Assembly (NCBI GenBank): GCA_963711675.1
Contig: CAVQFB010000005.1
Coordinates: forward strand, 186,001-250,000
Source: CAVQFB01 sp963711675
GTDB lineage: Bacteria; Acidobacteriota; Terriglobia; Terriglobales; Acidobacteriaceae
DNA: 64,000 bases
Reading direction: 5' to 3'
A program made the translations under genes and the position numbers. This document shows, piece after piece, positions 34,791-43,347 of the stretch. Numbering within the stretch: position 1 is the first letter of the stretch; every line of letters begins with the position of its first letter. Below the pieces are notes generated by a model, which was not told the origin of the DNA, ran no database searches, and saw only the letters and a program-made list of their open reading frames with translations.

Positions 34791-37217
34791 TTATTGTCCG
34801 GATTCTGAGGTCTTTTCACTCCCTGTAGTGACCGGCTTTTTCGGCGACTCTTCCTGCGGCGCGTCGTAGATTTGCCGGTAGACATTCGTATTCCGCAAGA
34901 TGGCCTGCACGTACTCGCGCGTCTCAGTAAAAGGTATGGACTCGACGAACTCCTGCGGATCACGATACTTCCCTTGCGACAACCAGTCCTGTACCCGGTC
35001 GGAACCCGCGTTGTAGGCTGCGAGCGCGTATTCAAACGCACCAAACTTGTCGACCATGCTGCGAAAATAGCGCGTTCCTAACTGCAGATTGGTCGCCGGG
35101 GTGAGGAGTTGGTTGGTGTTGAAGTGCCGTAGCTTGACTTCTTTTGCGACTTTCTTCCCCGTAACCGGCAGCAACTGCATCAGGCCCCAGGCATTGGCGT
35201 GGGAAATCGCGCTGGGATTGAACTCCGATTCCTGCCGGATCAGCGACGCAACCAGATAGGGATCGAGTGCGTTCTGCTCGGCGTATCGTTTCAGATCCAG
35301 CCAATAAGGCCTCGGGAATAGAGCCTCCCAGTAAGACTTCGGCAGCTCAGGAATTTCCATCGCAAAATAATTTGGGAAAGCGTGTTTCATCACCTGAATG
35401 GCGCGATCATAACGGCCACCTTCCTGATAAAGCCGTGCTGTTTCCACCGCCGACCAGTCTCCGTCTTCTTCCGCAGCCGCGGCTTGCAGTTCGCGTACCG
35501 CCAAATCCATCAACGCGCCATTGGCCAGAAGTTGTGCTTTCTGCACTCGCTCGTTTTCGGTGGGGACTTCATCGTCGGGCGTATTAACTGCAGGCAAGGG
35601 TGGAACCCGGTCCAGAATGGCATACTGCACCGGTTCGGCCGGCTTCAGCAGTTTCATTCGCTGGCGGGCGAATTCCGCGTAGTAGTAGTTGCGGAAGCGA
35701 TCTGACAATTTCTGATAGCACGCGCGCGCCATGCCGAAATCCTGATCTTCTTCGGCTAGACGGCCGCGCCAGTAAAGCGCCGCGGGAATCTCGTTCGATG
35801 CCGGATACCACGCAATCTGCTCTTCGAACTCTTTCTTGGCCTCGTCGTTCCGTCCCAGGCGCAGGTTCAGCCACGCCGCCTTCCAGTGAACATAGGAGGC
35901 CCTGCTTCCGCTGGGGAATCGCTGCTGAAGTTCGCGATAAGCGTCGATCGCCTTGTCATAGTCTCGACGCAGAAGGTACATATTGCCGGCCGAAAGCAAC
36001 GCCTGCTCGAGCCAGGTGCTGGTGGGAGCGGACTGGCGGAGTTGCGCCAAGATGCTTTGCACGCCATTTTCGTCGTCAGAGGAACGGGCAATCTCGCCCA
36101 GAGTGTAGAGCCGCTGTGCGTTGACCTCTCCCGCGATCTCCGGCATGGAAGCGATGATCTGCTTGGCCTCCTTGCCGCGCCCAGCCTTTTGCAGCTGTAC
36201 TGCGACGGCCATCAGCACTTGCGGCCGGTCAGAGGCAGGTGCCTCGTTCAGCAAGCTCTGATATTCATTGGCCGCGTCGTTGTAACGCTTGCCTTTCGCA
36301 AGCAGATCAGCACGCGTTCTGCGCTCATCGAGTGAGGGTCCAGCCGCACCAATCTTGCGAAGTTCCGCCCCCGCCGCATCGGCCTCGGGACTTATCGGCA
36401 TGTTGTAGTAGAGATTTCGCAGAGCCGCGGCCGCTTTGGTGTTCTGCCCAGTAGCTTCGTAGGCCCGGCTCAGCATGAGTTCAAGGTCGGCGCGAATCGG
36501 TTCACGATCTTTCTCGAGCAGATCCACGGCGTCTTGCGCTCGGCCCTCGCTCATCAAGGTGCTGGCGTAGATCAAATGAACGTCCCGAATGAGAAGCGAG
36601 TCATCGTACTTGCTCGAGAAGTCCGCTAGAGTCGCAGCCGCCTCTGCGGTTCTGCCGGTCTGAAAATACGCGTTGCCGAGGTAGTACGAGACATATTCAC
36701 CCAGATCGCCGGCCTGCGCTTTGGCGCGGCTCAGGGGATCGATCGCCTTAGCGTAGTCATGATCGAGTGTGTGCGCGTAACCGACCACTAGCCAAGCCAG
36801 CGCGCCGGCGGAGTCTTTCGCGTGGCGGCGGGCGTAAGTCTCGACACCGGCATACGCCGCGGGTGTGCGATCCTGCAACAGTTGCTGAGCCATCGTGCGC
36901 AAACTGGTGGACGCGACGAACGCGCGATGGATCCTGCGGGCCCGTGCAGACGGAGGCTTTCGCACGCGCTTCTTGCGGGTAGTCTTCTTGGTGGTGGATT
37001 TCTTCTTGTGAGAAGTAGTTGTCTTGTGGGAACTCGATGCCGACTTCTTGGGAGCGGCCGTGCTGGAATCGTCGGCACTTTGAGCTGCGGCGGCCCATGC
37101 GAAAAACGGTGAAGCCGTCCACAGAAGAACCGAGGCCAGAAAAAATGTCCACCACCGACGATGCGAAACCACTCTCAACCTAGCGCCGAAAATTCTCACC
37201 CATGATCGATTGGTCAT
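34791..37217 (-). CDS. Exported lytic transglycosylase with TPR-rich N-terminal part
   Basis: 808 residues of the Slt70 type. A signal-anchor helix lies near residues 21-43 (WWTFFLASVLLWTASPFFAW), followed by a Lys-rich stretch (KKKSTTKKTTRKKRVRK) and a long helical TPR-like region (about 100-610). The C-terminal SLT domain holds SLIRQESEFNPSAISHANA (catalytic Glu in QES), GLMQLLPVTG and ALAAYNAGSDRVQDWL. It cleaves peptidoglycan to anhydro-muropeptides. The start at 37217 overlaps the end of the upstream GAF gene by 38 nt, so the two are coupled. Confidence 0.92.
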   Translation of the reverse strand: MTNRSWVRIFGARLRVVSHRRWWTFFLASVLLWTASPFFAWAAAAQSADDSSTAAPKKSASSSHKTTTSHKKKSTTKKTTRKKRVRKPPSARARRIHRAFVASTSLRTMAQQLLQDRTPAAYAGVETYARRHAKDSAGALAWLVVGYAHTLDHDYAKAIDPLSRAKAQAGDLGEYVSYYLGNAYFQTGRTAEAAATLADFSSKYDDSLLIRDVHLIYASTLMSEGRAQDAVDLLEKDREPIRADLELMLSRAYEATGQNTKAAAALRNLYYNMPISPEADAAGAELRKIGAAGPSLDERRTRADLLAKGKRYNDAANEYQSLLNEAPASDRPQVLMAVAVQLQKAGRGKEAKQIIASMPEIAGEVNAQRLYTLGEIARSSDDENGVQSILAQLRQSAPTSTWLEQALLSAGNMYLLRRDYDKAIDAYRELQQRFPSGSRASYVHWKAAWLNLRLGRNDEAKKEFEEQIAWYPASNEIPAALYWRGRLAEEDQDFGMARACYQKLSDRFRNYYYAEFARQRMKLLKPAEPVQYAILDRVPPLPAVNTPDDEVPTENERVQKAQLLANGALMDLAVRELQAAAAEEDGDWSAVETARLYQEGGRYDRAIQVMKHAFPNYFAMEIPELPKSYWEALFPRPYWLDLKRYAEQNALDPYLVASLIRQESEFNPSAISHANAWGLMQLLPVTGKKVAKEVKLRHFNTNQLLTPATNLQLGTRYFRSMVDKFGAFEYALAAYNAGSDRVQDWLSQGKYRDPQEFVESIPFTETREYVQAILRNTNVYRQIYDAPQEESPKKPVTTGSEKTSESGQ

Positions 37218-38352
37218 CCTCCGCCAGGCTGCGGATGACCTCGTTGATGAAATAATCGCCGCTGGCGGCGGCCGTACTTCCGTACCGCTTCTTATAAGTC
37301 CCGCGGCTCTTGTCGATATCCTCTTTCAAGCGGTCGTAGAGGTCTTTATTCTTGCGCCCTTCCATTACCTTGGCGTGATTGTAGAGCTTGATCTCATCGA
37401 CCAGCAGCTTGGCGAATCGCTGGGCCTTGCGATGGATGTCCGCATCTTCTGGTGACATCGTTGCCGTTTCGACTGCTGCAGCTGCCGCAGCGGCGCTAAC
37501 CACCGGTGCTTCATCGAAGGGCGGCGGCGTCTCAGCAGCGGCAGCGGATGCTACTTCGGCGGGCGGCTCAGGTGCCGGCGCCTGCGACTCTTCCACCGGA
37601 ACCCTCGCCCTAACGTGCTTGGGCGCGTGTCCCGCAAAGGGGTCGACAAACGAGGAAGGAGTTTCCACCGGGGGAGCGGTAACCGGAGCCGCTGGCATGG
37701 CCGGTTCTGACGCGCCTTCCTTGGGTGCCTGTTTGCGAAGAGAAATGACCTCAAGCCATGCGCTGGTTGAAGCGACCAGCAACTCCACGGCTGCTGTCTC
37801 GAACTTGCCGCTGTCGTCACGCCCCGCATCGGCGTAAACGACGGCGGCTACTTTGTCCTTCAGGATGAGCGGCAAAACTAAGACCTGGTCGTTGCCAGGG
37901 CCCCCAAACTTTTCGATGAATACTGGGTCGACCTGGGATGCACTGCCACCGGCGACCACGCGCTCCTGCAAAGCTCGCGCACACAATCCGGTCGTGACGT
38001 CCAGAGAAAAGTCTTTGATCGCGTCGCCGTCGCTGAAACCGCGGCCTTGCCAACCCGTCGCCCTCCCCGCCTTGATCACGAAGAGAGCCGCTCGCTCGCA
38101 GTAGTGATTGGCGCCATCGAGTAAGGCGCGCAAGATCTCGCGCTGCGTGCTGCCTGCATGAATCAGCGTGACCGCCCTGAGCAGTTCTGCAGCGTCAGCA
38201 CCGCCGGAACCTTCCTTGGAGACCCCGGTGGACGCCGGCAATTCGCGAAGCACACGTTGGACGATGTCTTCCCGCAACTTCGGAACGTGGCTCTCCAGAG
38301 CCTGAGACACCACTCGCTCGACGATTTGTTCGATTCCGTTTCGCTCTGCCAT
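37180..38352 (-). CDS. GAF-domain protein, function unknown
   Basis: 390 residues. A GAF-like module spans about residues 60-210 (LLRAVTLIHAGSTQREILRA, RAALFVIKAG, VLPLILKDKVAAVVYADAG). It is followed by a Pro/Ala/Glu-rich linker (about 215-310) and a helical C-terminal part (HRKAQRFAKLLVDEIKLYN, DRLKEDIDKSRGTYKKRYG). This architecture resembles conserved proteins of Acidobacteriota. No output domain is recognised. It overlaps the downstream lytic transglycosylase, which suggests shared expression. Confidence 0.8.
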   Translation of the reverse strand: MAERNGIEQIVERVVSQALESHVPKLREDIVQRVLRELPASTGVSKEGSGGADAAELLRAVTLIHAGSTQREILRALLDGANHYCERAALFVIKAGRATGWQGRGFSDGDAIKDFSLDVTTGLCARALQERVVAGGSASQVDPVFIEKFGGPGNDQVLVLPLILKDKVAAVVYADAGRDDSGKFETAAVELLVASTSAWLEVISLRKQAPKEGASEPAMPAAPVTAPPVETPSSFVDPFAGHAPKHVRARVPVEESQAPAPEPPAEVASAAAAETPPPFDEAPVVSAAAAAAAVETATMSPEDADIHRKAQRFAKLLVDEIKLYNHAKVMEGRKNKDLYDRLKEDIDKSRGTYKKRYGSTAAASGDYFINEVIRSLAEDDQSIMGENFRR

Positions 38353-38586
38353 GGGCTTCGACGTGGTGTGTCGCGTCGCAGGCTAACTTATGATTATATG
38401 GCACTTGCGCATGACAGAAACTGCACGCAAGGACGTGTCCCCCGCAAGCGGCACCAATTGAAATTTATCTTAAACCGGCACGGGATGAATACGTCAAAAG
38501 AGCTGGGCGAAAGATTGGGTTACCAAGTAGAATAACAGTTCGCTTCGCGCGGGCTGTTTTCTCAAAATTACTGAATCGGAAGAAAC

Positions 38587-39216
38587 ATGGGTGCCATCCA
38601 ACCAAAAGTAAGCGAACCGGTTAGCGATGAGCTGGCGCTCGTTCAGGCAGCCAAGCGCGGTGAAGTAGCTGCATTCGAGGAGCTGGTCCGGCGCTACGAC
38701 CGGAATGTCTTCCGAATTGCGCAGCACATCACGCAGAATCGCGAAGACGCCGAAGACGTAGTGCAGGACGCGTTCCTGAAGGCGTACCAGAACCTGGAGC
38801 AGTTCCAGGGACAGTCGAAGTTTTACACTTGGCTGGTTCGCATTGCTGTAAACGAAGCGCTGATGAAGCTTCGCAAGCGGCGCCCGGAACGTACGGTTTC
38901 GCTAGACGAAGACGTCAAGACCGAAGATGATTCTTTGCCCCGCGAGGTCGCGGATTGGAGCCCCAATCCCGAGCAGCAGTACTCGCAGGCTGAGTTGCGC
39001 GATATTTTGACCCGCACCATCCAGGGGCTTCCCCCAGGCTTCCGGACGGTGTTTGTGCTGCGGGACGTGGAAGGTCTTTCGACCGAGGAGACCGCGGAGG
39101 CTTTGGACCTCAGCATCCCTGCGGTGAAGTCGCGATTGCTGCGCGCACGCTTGCAGTTGCGGGAGCGGCTTAGCCGCTTCTTTCAGAAACGTGAGAGTGG
39201 AGATGGCAACAAGTGA
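38587..39216 (+). CDS. ECF-type RNA polymerase sigma factor
   Basis: 209 residues, sigma-70 family group 4. Region 2 contains LVRRYDRNVFRIAQHITQNR and EDVVQDAFLKAYQNLEQF; region 4 contains LPPGFRTVFVLRDVEGLSTE and TAEALDLSIPAVKSRLLRAR. The spacing between regions is the usual length. It overlaps the anti-sigma gene by 4 nt (GTGA), so they are coupled. A GGAACT-N15-TATCAG element lies downstream at 39530. The stress signal is unknown. The upstream gap (38353-38586) shows no clear regulatory site. Confidence 0.95.
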   Translation: MGAIQPKVSEPVSDELALVQAAKRGEVAAFEELVRRYDRNVFRIAQHITQNREDAEDVVQDAFLKAYQNLEQFQGQSKFYTWLVRIAVNEALMKLRKRRPERTVSLDEDVKTEDDSLPREVADWSPNPEQQYSQAELRDILTRTIQGLPPGFRTVFVLRDVEGLSTEETAEALDLSIPAVKSRLLRARLQLRERLSRFFQKRESGDGNK

Positions 39217-39467
39217 AATGCTCTGAATTCCTGCACGAGCTGACCAATTACCTCGACGGCGTCATGGACGACCGGACCAAGGCCGAGCTCGAAGATCACC
39301 TCTCCTGGTGCCACAACTGCTATGTAGTCTGCGATACCACCAAGAAGACCATCGAGATCTACCGCGACTCGCAACTGTACGAACTGCCCGAAGACCTGCG
39401 CACACGCCTCCGCTCCGCGATCATGACGAAGTGCCAGAAGAAAAAGGCAGGTCCGCAGAGCGTCTGA
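39213..39467 (+). CDS. Soluble zinc anti-sigma factor (zf-HC2 type)
   Basis: 84 residues. The ZAS motif ligands C3, H29, C33 and C36 (DHLSWCHNC) are present. No membrane helix follows, unlike membrane-bound anti-sigmas, so it is cytoplasmic and probably redox-sensing like RsrA (inference). The C-terminal CQKKK adds a further cysteine. It begins with GTG inside the end of the sigma gene and shares its transcript. Confidence 0.9.
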   Translation: MKCSEFLHELTNYLDGVMDDRTKAELEDHLSWCHNCYVVCDTTKKTIEIYRDSQLYELPEDLRTRLRSAIMTKCQKKKAGPQSV

Positions 39468-39529
39468 CGGCGGCGTCGCCCATCCCGATAAAACCCAGAA
39501 GCCCTTATTTATCACGATTTTCTTCCGCC

Positions 39530-39556
39530 GGAACTCCTTCTCTCCACCGGTATCAG
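39530..39556 (+). promoter_or_regulatory. Candidate ECF-type promoter downstream of the sigma/anti-sigma pair
   Basis: GGAACT (39530-39535) and TATCAG (39551-39556) are 15 bp apart, similar to sigma-E-like promoters (GGAAC...TC). It lies about 160 nt before the 78-residue protein. A hairpin AGGGCT-GCAAAG-AGCCCT near 39683-39700 and a strong GGGAGGTAGGT ribosome site follow. Confidence 0.3.
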
Positions 39557-39715
39557 CAATAGCTGCGAACCTTTTGCGGGCGGATGGAATCTAACTACAC
39601 GTACGCATCGTACTGTTTCTTGTTACACGATTTCTAGACGGTTCGGGATCGAGCAGGAATCAATTCTGGTGGTGGCAAGAAGGGCTGCAAAGAGCCCTCT
39701 GGTAGGGAGGTAGGT

Positions 39716-39952
39716 ATGTTTGCGAAGTTGTGGGATGTGGTTTTTGGCTGTTGGCACGCTCACTACAGTTTTCCAATTACCGTCCGTACCGGTTCCCGCT
39801 CCAATCCGGCGGCCTCCCTCACCGGCACCTACGTGGTCTGCCTGGATTGCGGAAAAGAATTTCCGTACGACTGGACGGAGATGAAGGTGATCTCTTCTCC
39901 GCAATCGAATCATGGACGCTTGGGCTCTCTGGCGACTAGACCGGCAGCCTAA
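39716..39952 (+). CDS. Small conserved hypothetical protein with CxxC motif
   Basis: 78 residues. An aromatic N-terminus (FAKLWDVVFGCWHAHYSFPI) precedes YVVCLDCGKEFPYDWTEMK, a CxxC that could bind zinc, and a flexible tail. GGGAGGTAGGT before the ATG is a strong ribosome site. No family is recognised, though such proteins recur in Acidobacteriota. A terminator lies 40 nt downstream. Confidence 0.7.
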   Translation: MFAKLWDVVFGCWHAHYSFPITVRTGSRSNPAASLTGTYVVCLDCGKEFPYDWTEMKVISSPQSNHGRLGSLATRPAA

Positions 39953-39989
39953 CATTCTGTGCCTGGCGTCTGCGCAGGTGTTTCACGCT

Positions 39990-40020
39990 AACCGCGACGC
40001 AAGTCGCGGTTTTGCTGTTT
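39990..40020 (+). terminator. Rho-independent terminator after the small CxxC protein
   Basis: AACCGCGAC (39990-39998) pairs perfectly with GTCGCGGTT (40003-40011) around a GCAA loop, followed by TTTGCTGTTT. Confidence 0.75.
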
Positions 40021-40158
40021 ATGGCCCTTCCGGCCAATTCCGGCTCCAGACAAGGGTTTAGCACCACCCGACACCTCTCCGCCGCGCAGATAGACAATCC
40101 TGCTCATTCCCCTTGGTAATTTGAACGTGATTCGATATGGAGCGATGATCCAGGGAGC

Positions 40159-40524
40159 ATGCCCTCCCCAAAGATCAGACGCCGCTGGCCGCGGCTTCCG
40201 GTTGACTTGCCCGTTCGCGTAGTGGTTATGAACGGGATCGTTCCCACCACTGTGCCCGGTCGCGGCACCGAGCTGAGCGAAGGCGGTATGGCCCTTTTCG
40301 CTGGCGTCAATCTGAAGCCCGGCGACCTGATGCTCATAGAGTTCCTCACGGCTTGCCACTCACGCATGACTGGGATTGTCCGCACCCGCAACGGCTACTA
40401 CTTCGGCCTGGAGTTCCTCACTCCACTGGAACTGGCACGTCGTCCAGAGGTCGAAAAGATGTCCAACGCCGAACTTGACCAGTTCATCGCCGAATACAAG
40501 AAGAAAATGGCGAAGTCGGTCTAG
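40159..40524 (+). CDS. PilZ-domain protein
   Basis: 121 residues. The PilZ signature is present: RRRWPRLPVDLPVRVVV at the N-terminus (RxxxR-type) and GTELSEGGMALFAG ((D/N)xSxxG-type, here E-L-S-E-G-G), followed by LKPGDLMLIEF. PilZ domains bind cyclic di-GMP, but the first acidic residue is replaced by Glu, so binding is likely, not certain. It stands alone between terminators and a DUF885 gene. Confidence 0.85.
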   Translation: MPSPKIRRRWPRLPVDLPVRVVVMNGIVPTTVPGRGTELSEGGMALFAGVNLKPGDLMLIEFLTACHSRMTGIVRTRNGYYFGLEFLTPLELARRPEVEKMSNAELDQFIAEYKKKMAKSV

Positions 40525-40682
40525 CGGGACAGCTGTCTCGACGCAGGGTTCCGACCGCTATCTTGGGTTCAATCTCGGTATAATTCCCACCGTACAATTC
40601 TGGATCAATACTCATCACGACTAACCATTGTCGAGCTGTTCCGTCCAAACTGGTGTCCAACAGAGAGTAGTGAGGAGTTCTC

Positions 40683-42485
40683 ATGCGCTGTGGGGTCATG
40701 TTCGCCATCCTGATATCTCTTCTCTGTCCACTCGTGTTTGCAGCAACGCCCCAGACTGATCTGGAAGCCCGCCGCAAAGCCTTGAACGACCTGCTAGCCG
40801 AAAACTGGGAATACAGGCTTCGTACGAGCCCGGTCTTCGCGTCGATTCTGGGGGACAAACGCTGGAACGACAAGCTCAACGACTTCTCCCAAAAGGCCAT
40901 CGACGACGACTTGGAACAGGACAGGAAATTCCTGGCGCGCTTTGAAGCCATCGATACGGCTGGTTTTCCCGAACAAGAGGCGTTAAATAAAACGCTAATG
41001 GTTCGCGACCTGAAAATGACGCTCGAGGGAGCTCGTTTCAAACCTTGGGAAATGCCGGTCTCGCAATTCAGCGGCGTCCACATCAATCTGCCCCAGTTGG
41101 TGACCGTCCTTTCTTTTCGGACAGCTAAGGACTACGAAGACTACATCGCCCGGTTGCGCGAGATGCCCGTCCTGTTCGATCAAACCGTTGTGCAGATGCG
41201 CAAAGGCATGGCCGAAGGCCTGATGCAGCCCCGCATCTTGTTGGAGAAAGTCGTTACCCAAGCAAACACGATCGCCACCCAGGCGGCCGACAAAACCCCG
41301 TTCGCCCATCCCTTCGACAAGTTTCCCGATAGTATTTCCGACGCCGATCAGAAGCGGCTCCGGGAGAAAGGTCTGGCGGCAATCCGGGAGTCGGTCCTGC
41401 CGGCCTACGTGAAGTTCACCGCTTTTGTACGCGACGAATATGCGCCTAAGGGCCGCACCGAGCCGGGGGTCTGGTCGCTTCCGGATGGACCTGAGCGATA
41501 CGCTTTCCGCGTCAGAGAGAGCACTACGACGAAGCTGACTCCGGAGGAAATTCACCAGATCGGACTGGCGCAGGTCAAGGAAATCGAAGAACGAATGCTT
41601 CAGGTCGCCAACCAGCTCGGCTTCAAAGACCTGAAGAGCTTCAATGCGTCGATTCCCAACAATCCCAAGCTGCACGTGCATTCGAGGGAAGAGATTCTAG
41701 ATCTTTACCGGATGCATATCGACCAGATGTCGACGAAACTTCCTACCCTATTCGGCCGTCTGCCCAAAGCAAAGCTGGAAGTCATGCCGATCGAGGAATT
41801 CCGCGAAAAGGAAGCGGCTACGCACTATATGCAGCCGGCGCAGGACGGATCACGCCCCGGGCATGTGATGGTCAACACCAGCGACTTCGAGAAGCGCACC
41901 ATCCTCGGTATTGAGACTACCGCGTACCACGAAGGTGTCCCTGGGCACCATCTGCAAATCGCAATCGCGCAGGAAATGCCTGACCTGCCACCCTTTCGCC
42001 AGAACGAACACTTCACCGCTTACACTGAAGGTTGGGCGCTCTACTCCGAGCGATTGGGGAAAGAAGTTGGATTCTTTCAGGACCCGTACAGCTACTACGG
42101 GCACCTGCAGGACGATATGCTGCGCGCGATTCGCCTCGTCGTCGACACAGGATTTCACTACAAGCACTGGACGCGCCAGCAGGTGGTCGACTTCTTCCAC
42201 GATCATTCGGCGATCGATGAGCCGGATGTGCAGAGCGAAACCGACCGCTACATGGCCTGGCCGGCCCAGGCGTTGGGATACAAGCTCGGCCAACTCGAGA
42301 TTCTGAAGTTACGGCAATATGCCAAAGATCAGTTGGGTGACAAGTTCAGCATTAGCGCGTTCCACGACGAGGTGCTTGGCGGAGGGGCACTTCCACTCGA
42401 CGTTCTCTCCGACCGCATACACGAATGGGTTGGGACACAGAAAGCCAGCCTCTCGGGCCCGGGAAGCGCGGCGATGGCAAAGTAG
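40683..42485 (+). CDS. Secreted DUF885-family putative metallopeptidase
   Basis: 600 residues. A signal peptide (MRCGVMFAILISLLCPLVFA) precedes a large helical enzyme. The zinc motif is YHEGVPGHHLQIAIAQE (HExxxGHH) near residue 418, with a downstream glutamate in YTEGWALYSERLGKE. Length suits the family, which includes secreted peptidases of broad unknown specificity. It runs in the same direction as the corrinoid operon but is separated by 187 nt. Confidence 0.9.
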   Translation: MRCGVMFAILISLLCPLVFAATPQTDLEARRKALNDLLAENWEYRLRTSPVFASILGDKRWNDKLNDFSQKAIDDDLEQDRKFLARFEAIDTAGFPEQEALNKTLMVRDLKMTLEGARFKPWEMPVSQFSGVHINLPQLVTVLSFRTAKDYEDYIARLREMPVLFDQTVVQMRKGMAEGLMQPRILLEKVVTQANTIATQAADKTPFAHPFDKFPDSISDADQKRLREKGLAAIRESVLPAYVKFTAFVRDEYAPKGRTEPGVWSLPDGPERYAFRVRESTTTKLTPEEIHQIGLAQVKEIEERMLQVANQLGFKDLKSFNASIPNNPKLHVHSREEILDLYRMHIDQMSTKLPTLFGRLPKAKLEVMPIEEFREKEAATHYMQPAQDGSRPGHVMVNTSDFEKRTILGIETTAYHEGVPGHHLQIAIAQEMPDLPPFRQNEHFTAYTEGWALYSERLGKEVGFFQDPYSYYGHLQDDMLRAIRLVVDTGFHYKHWTRQQVVDFFHDHSAIDEPDVQSETDRYMAWPAQALGYKLGQLEILKLRQYAKDQLGDKFSISAFHDEVLGGGALPLDVLSDRIHEWVGTQKASLSGPGSAAMAK

Positions 42486-42652
42486 GTCCTTACCAAATCT
42501 TCGCCCTTTCAAGGAGGACGGAAGCCCTTCCCCCTGCGCCAGACCTCGCAAAAGATTCGCCAAACTCGCCCCGCACGCGGGCTTTAGCTTCTCGGCACCG
42601 GTTCCCGCCGGTGATCTCAATCACAGACATTCGGTACATGCACAGTTTTCAA

Positions 42653-42677
42653 TGCATGGGTGAGGATTGCCCATGCA
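42653..42677 (+). promoter_or_regulatory. Hairpin that would sequester the corrinoid-protein start codon
   Basis: TGCATGGG (42653-42660) pairs perfectly with CCCATGCA (42670-42677). The 9-nt loop TGAGGATTG holds the GAGG ribosome site, and the ATG at 42673 lies in the 3' arm. The structure could control translation of the corrinoid-protein gene. It may also be chance, as no leader element is evident upstream. Confidence 0.4.
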
Positions 42678-43347
42678 TGAAGTCTATTTTTCTGCCATGC
42701 GGCAGAGCGTCATCGATGGCGCTCCCGATACGGCCCTAACCTTGGCGCAACAGTCAGTAGACGCCGGAATTGCGCCTTTAGAAGCCATCAACAACGGCTT
42801 TGTTCCAGGAATGCACGCCGTGGGCGAGCAGTTCGGAAAGGGCCAGATGTTCCTTCCCGACATGATGGCATCCGCCGAGGCCATGAGAGCCGCCCTGACC
42901 GTGCTGGACCCTGAACTAATGAGGTTGGGCACGGCGAGATCTATGCTCGGGACCGTGGTGCTCGGGACCACCAAGGGTGACATCCACGAAATTGGCAAGA
43001 TGTTGGTCGGAACTCTGCTACAGGCGCACGGCTTCCGCGTGCACGACCTCGGCGTCGACGTTTCGGGCGAGAAATTTGCTGCCAAGGCACGCGAAGTGAA
43101 TGCGGACATCGTCGGAGTTTCAGCCCTACTCACCACCACCATGCGCAACCAGAAGACTGTCATCGAGGCCCTGGAAAAAGACGGCCTGCGCGCCCAGGTG
43201 AAAGTGATGGTCGGCGGCGCCCCGGTGACGCGCCGTTGGGCGGAAGAGATTGGCGCTGACGGCTACGCCAAAGACGCCATGAGCGCGGTTGCCCTGGCAG
43301 TCAGTCTCATGGAAGCCAGGCAAGCCATCGCTTCGGAGCGTGTGTGA
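42673..43347 (+). CDS. Corrinoid (B12-binding) methyltransferase protein
   Basis: 224 residues of the MtbC/MttC/MetH-like class. An N-terminal helical cap (about 10-85, GAPDTALTLAQQSVDAG) precedes a cobalamin-binding Rossmann domain with GTTKGDIHEIGKMLV (DxHxxG, His axial ligand), VHDLGVDV, SALLTTTM and VMVGGAPVTRRWAEEIGADG. It carries the methyl group from its partner methyltransferase. It overlaps the MttB-type gene by 4 nt. Confidence 0.93.
   Translation: MHEVYFSAMRQSVIDGAPDTALTLAQQSVDAGIAPLEAINNGFVPGMHAVGEQFGKGQMFLPDMMASAEAMRAALTVLDPELMRLGTARSMLGTVVLGTTKGDIHEIGKMLVGTLLQAHGFRVHDLGVDVSGEKFAAKAREVNADIVGVSALLTTTMRNQKTVIEALEKDGLRAQVKVMVGGAPVTRRWAEEIGADGYAKDAMSAVALAVSLMEARQAIASERV

Noticed and set aside
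38398..38535. A 45-residue ORF upstream of the sigma gene
   Set aside because: No ribosome site, no recognisable composition, and it lies in the expected promoter region.
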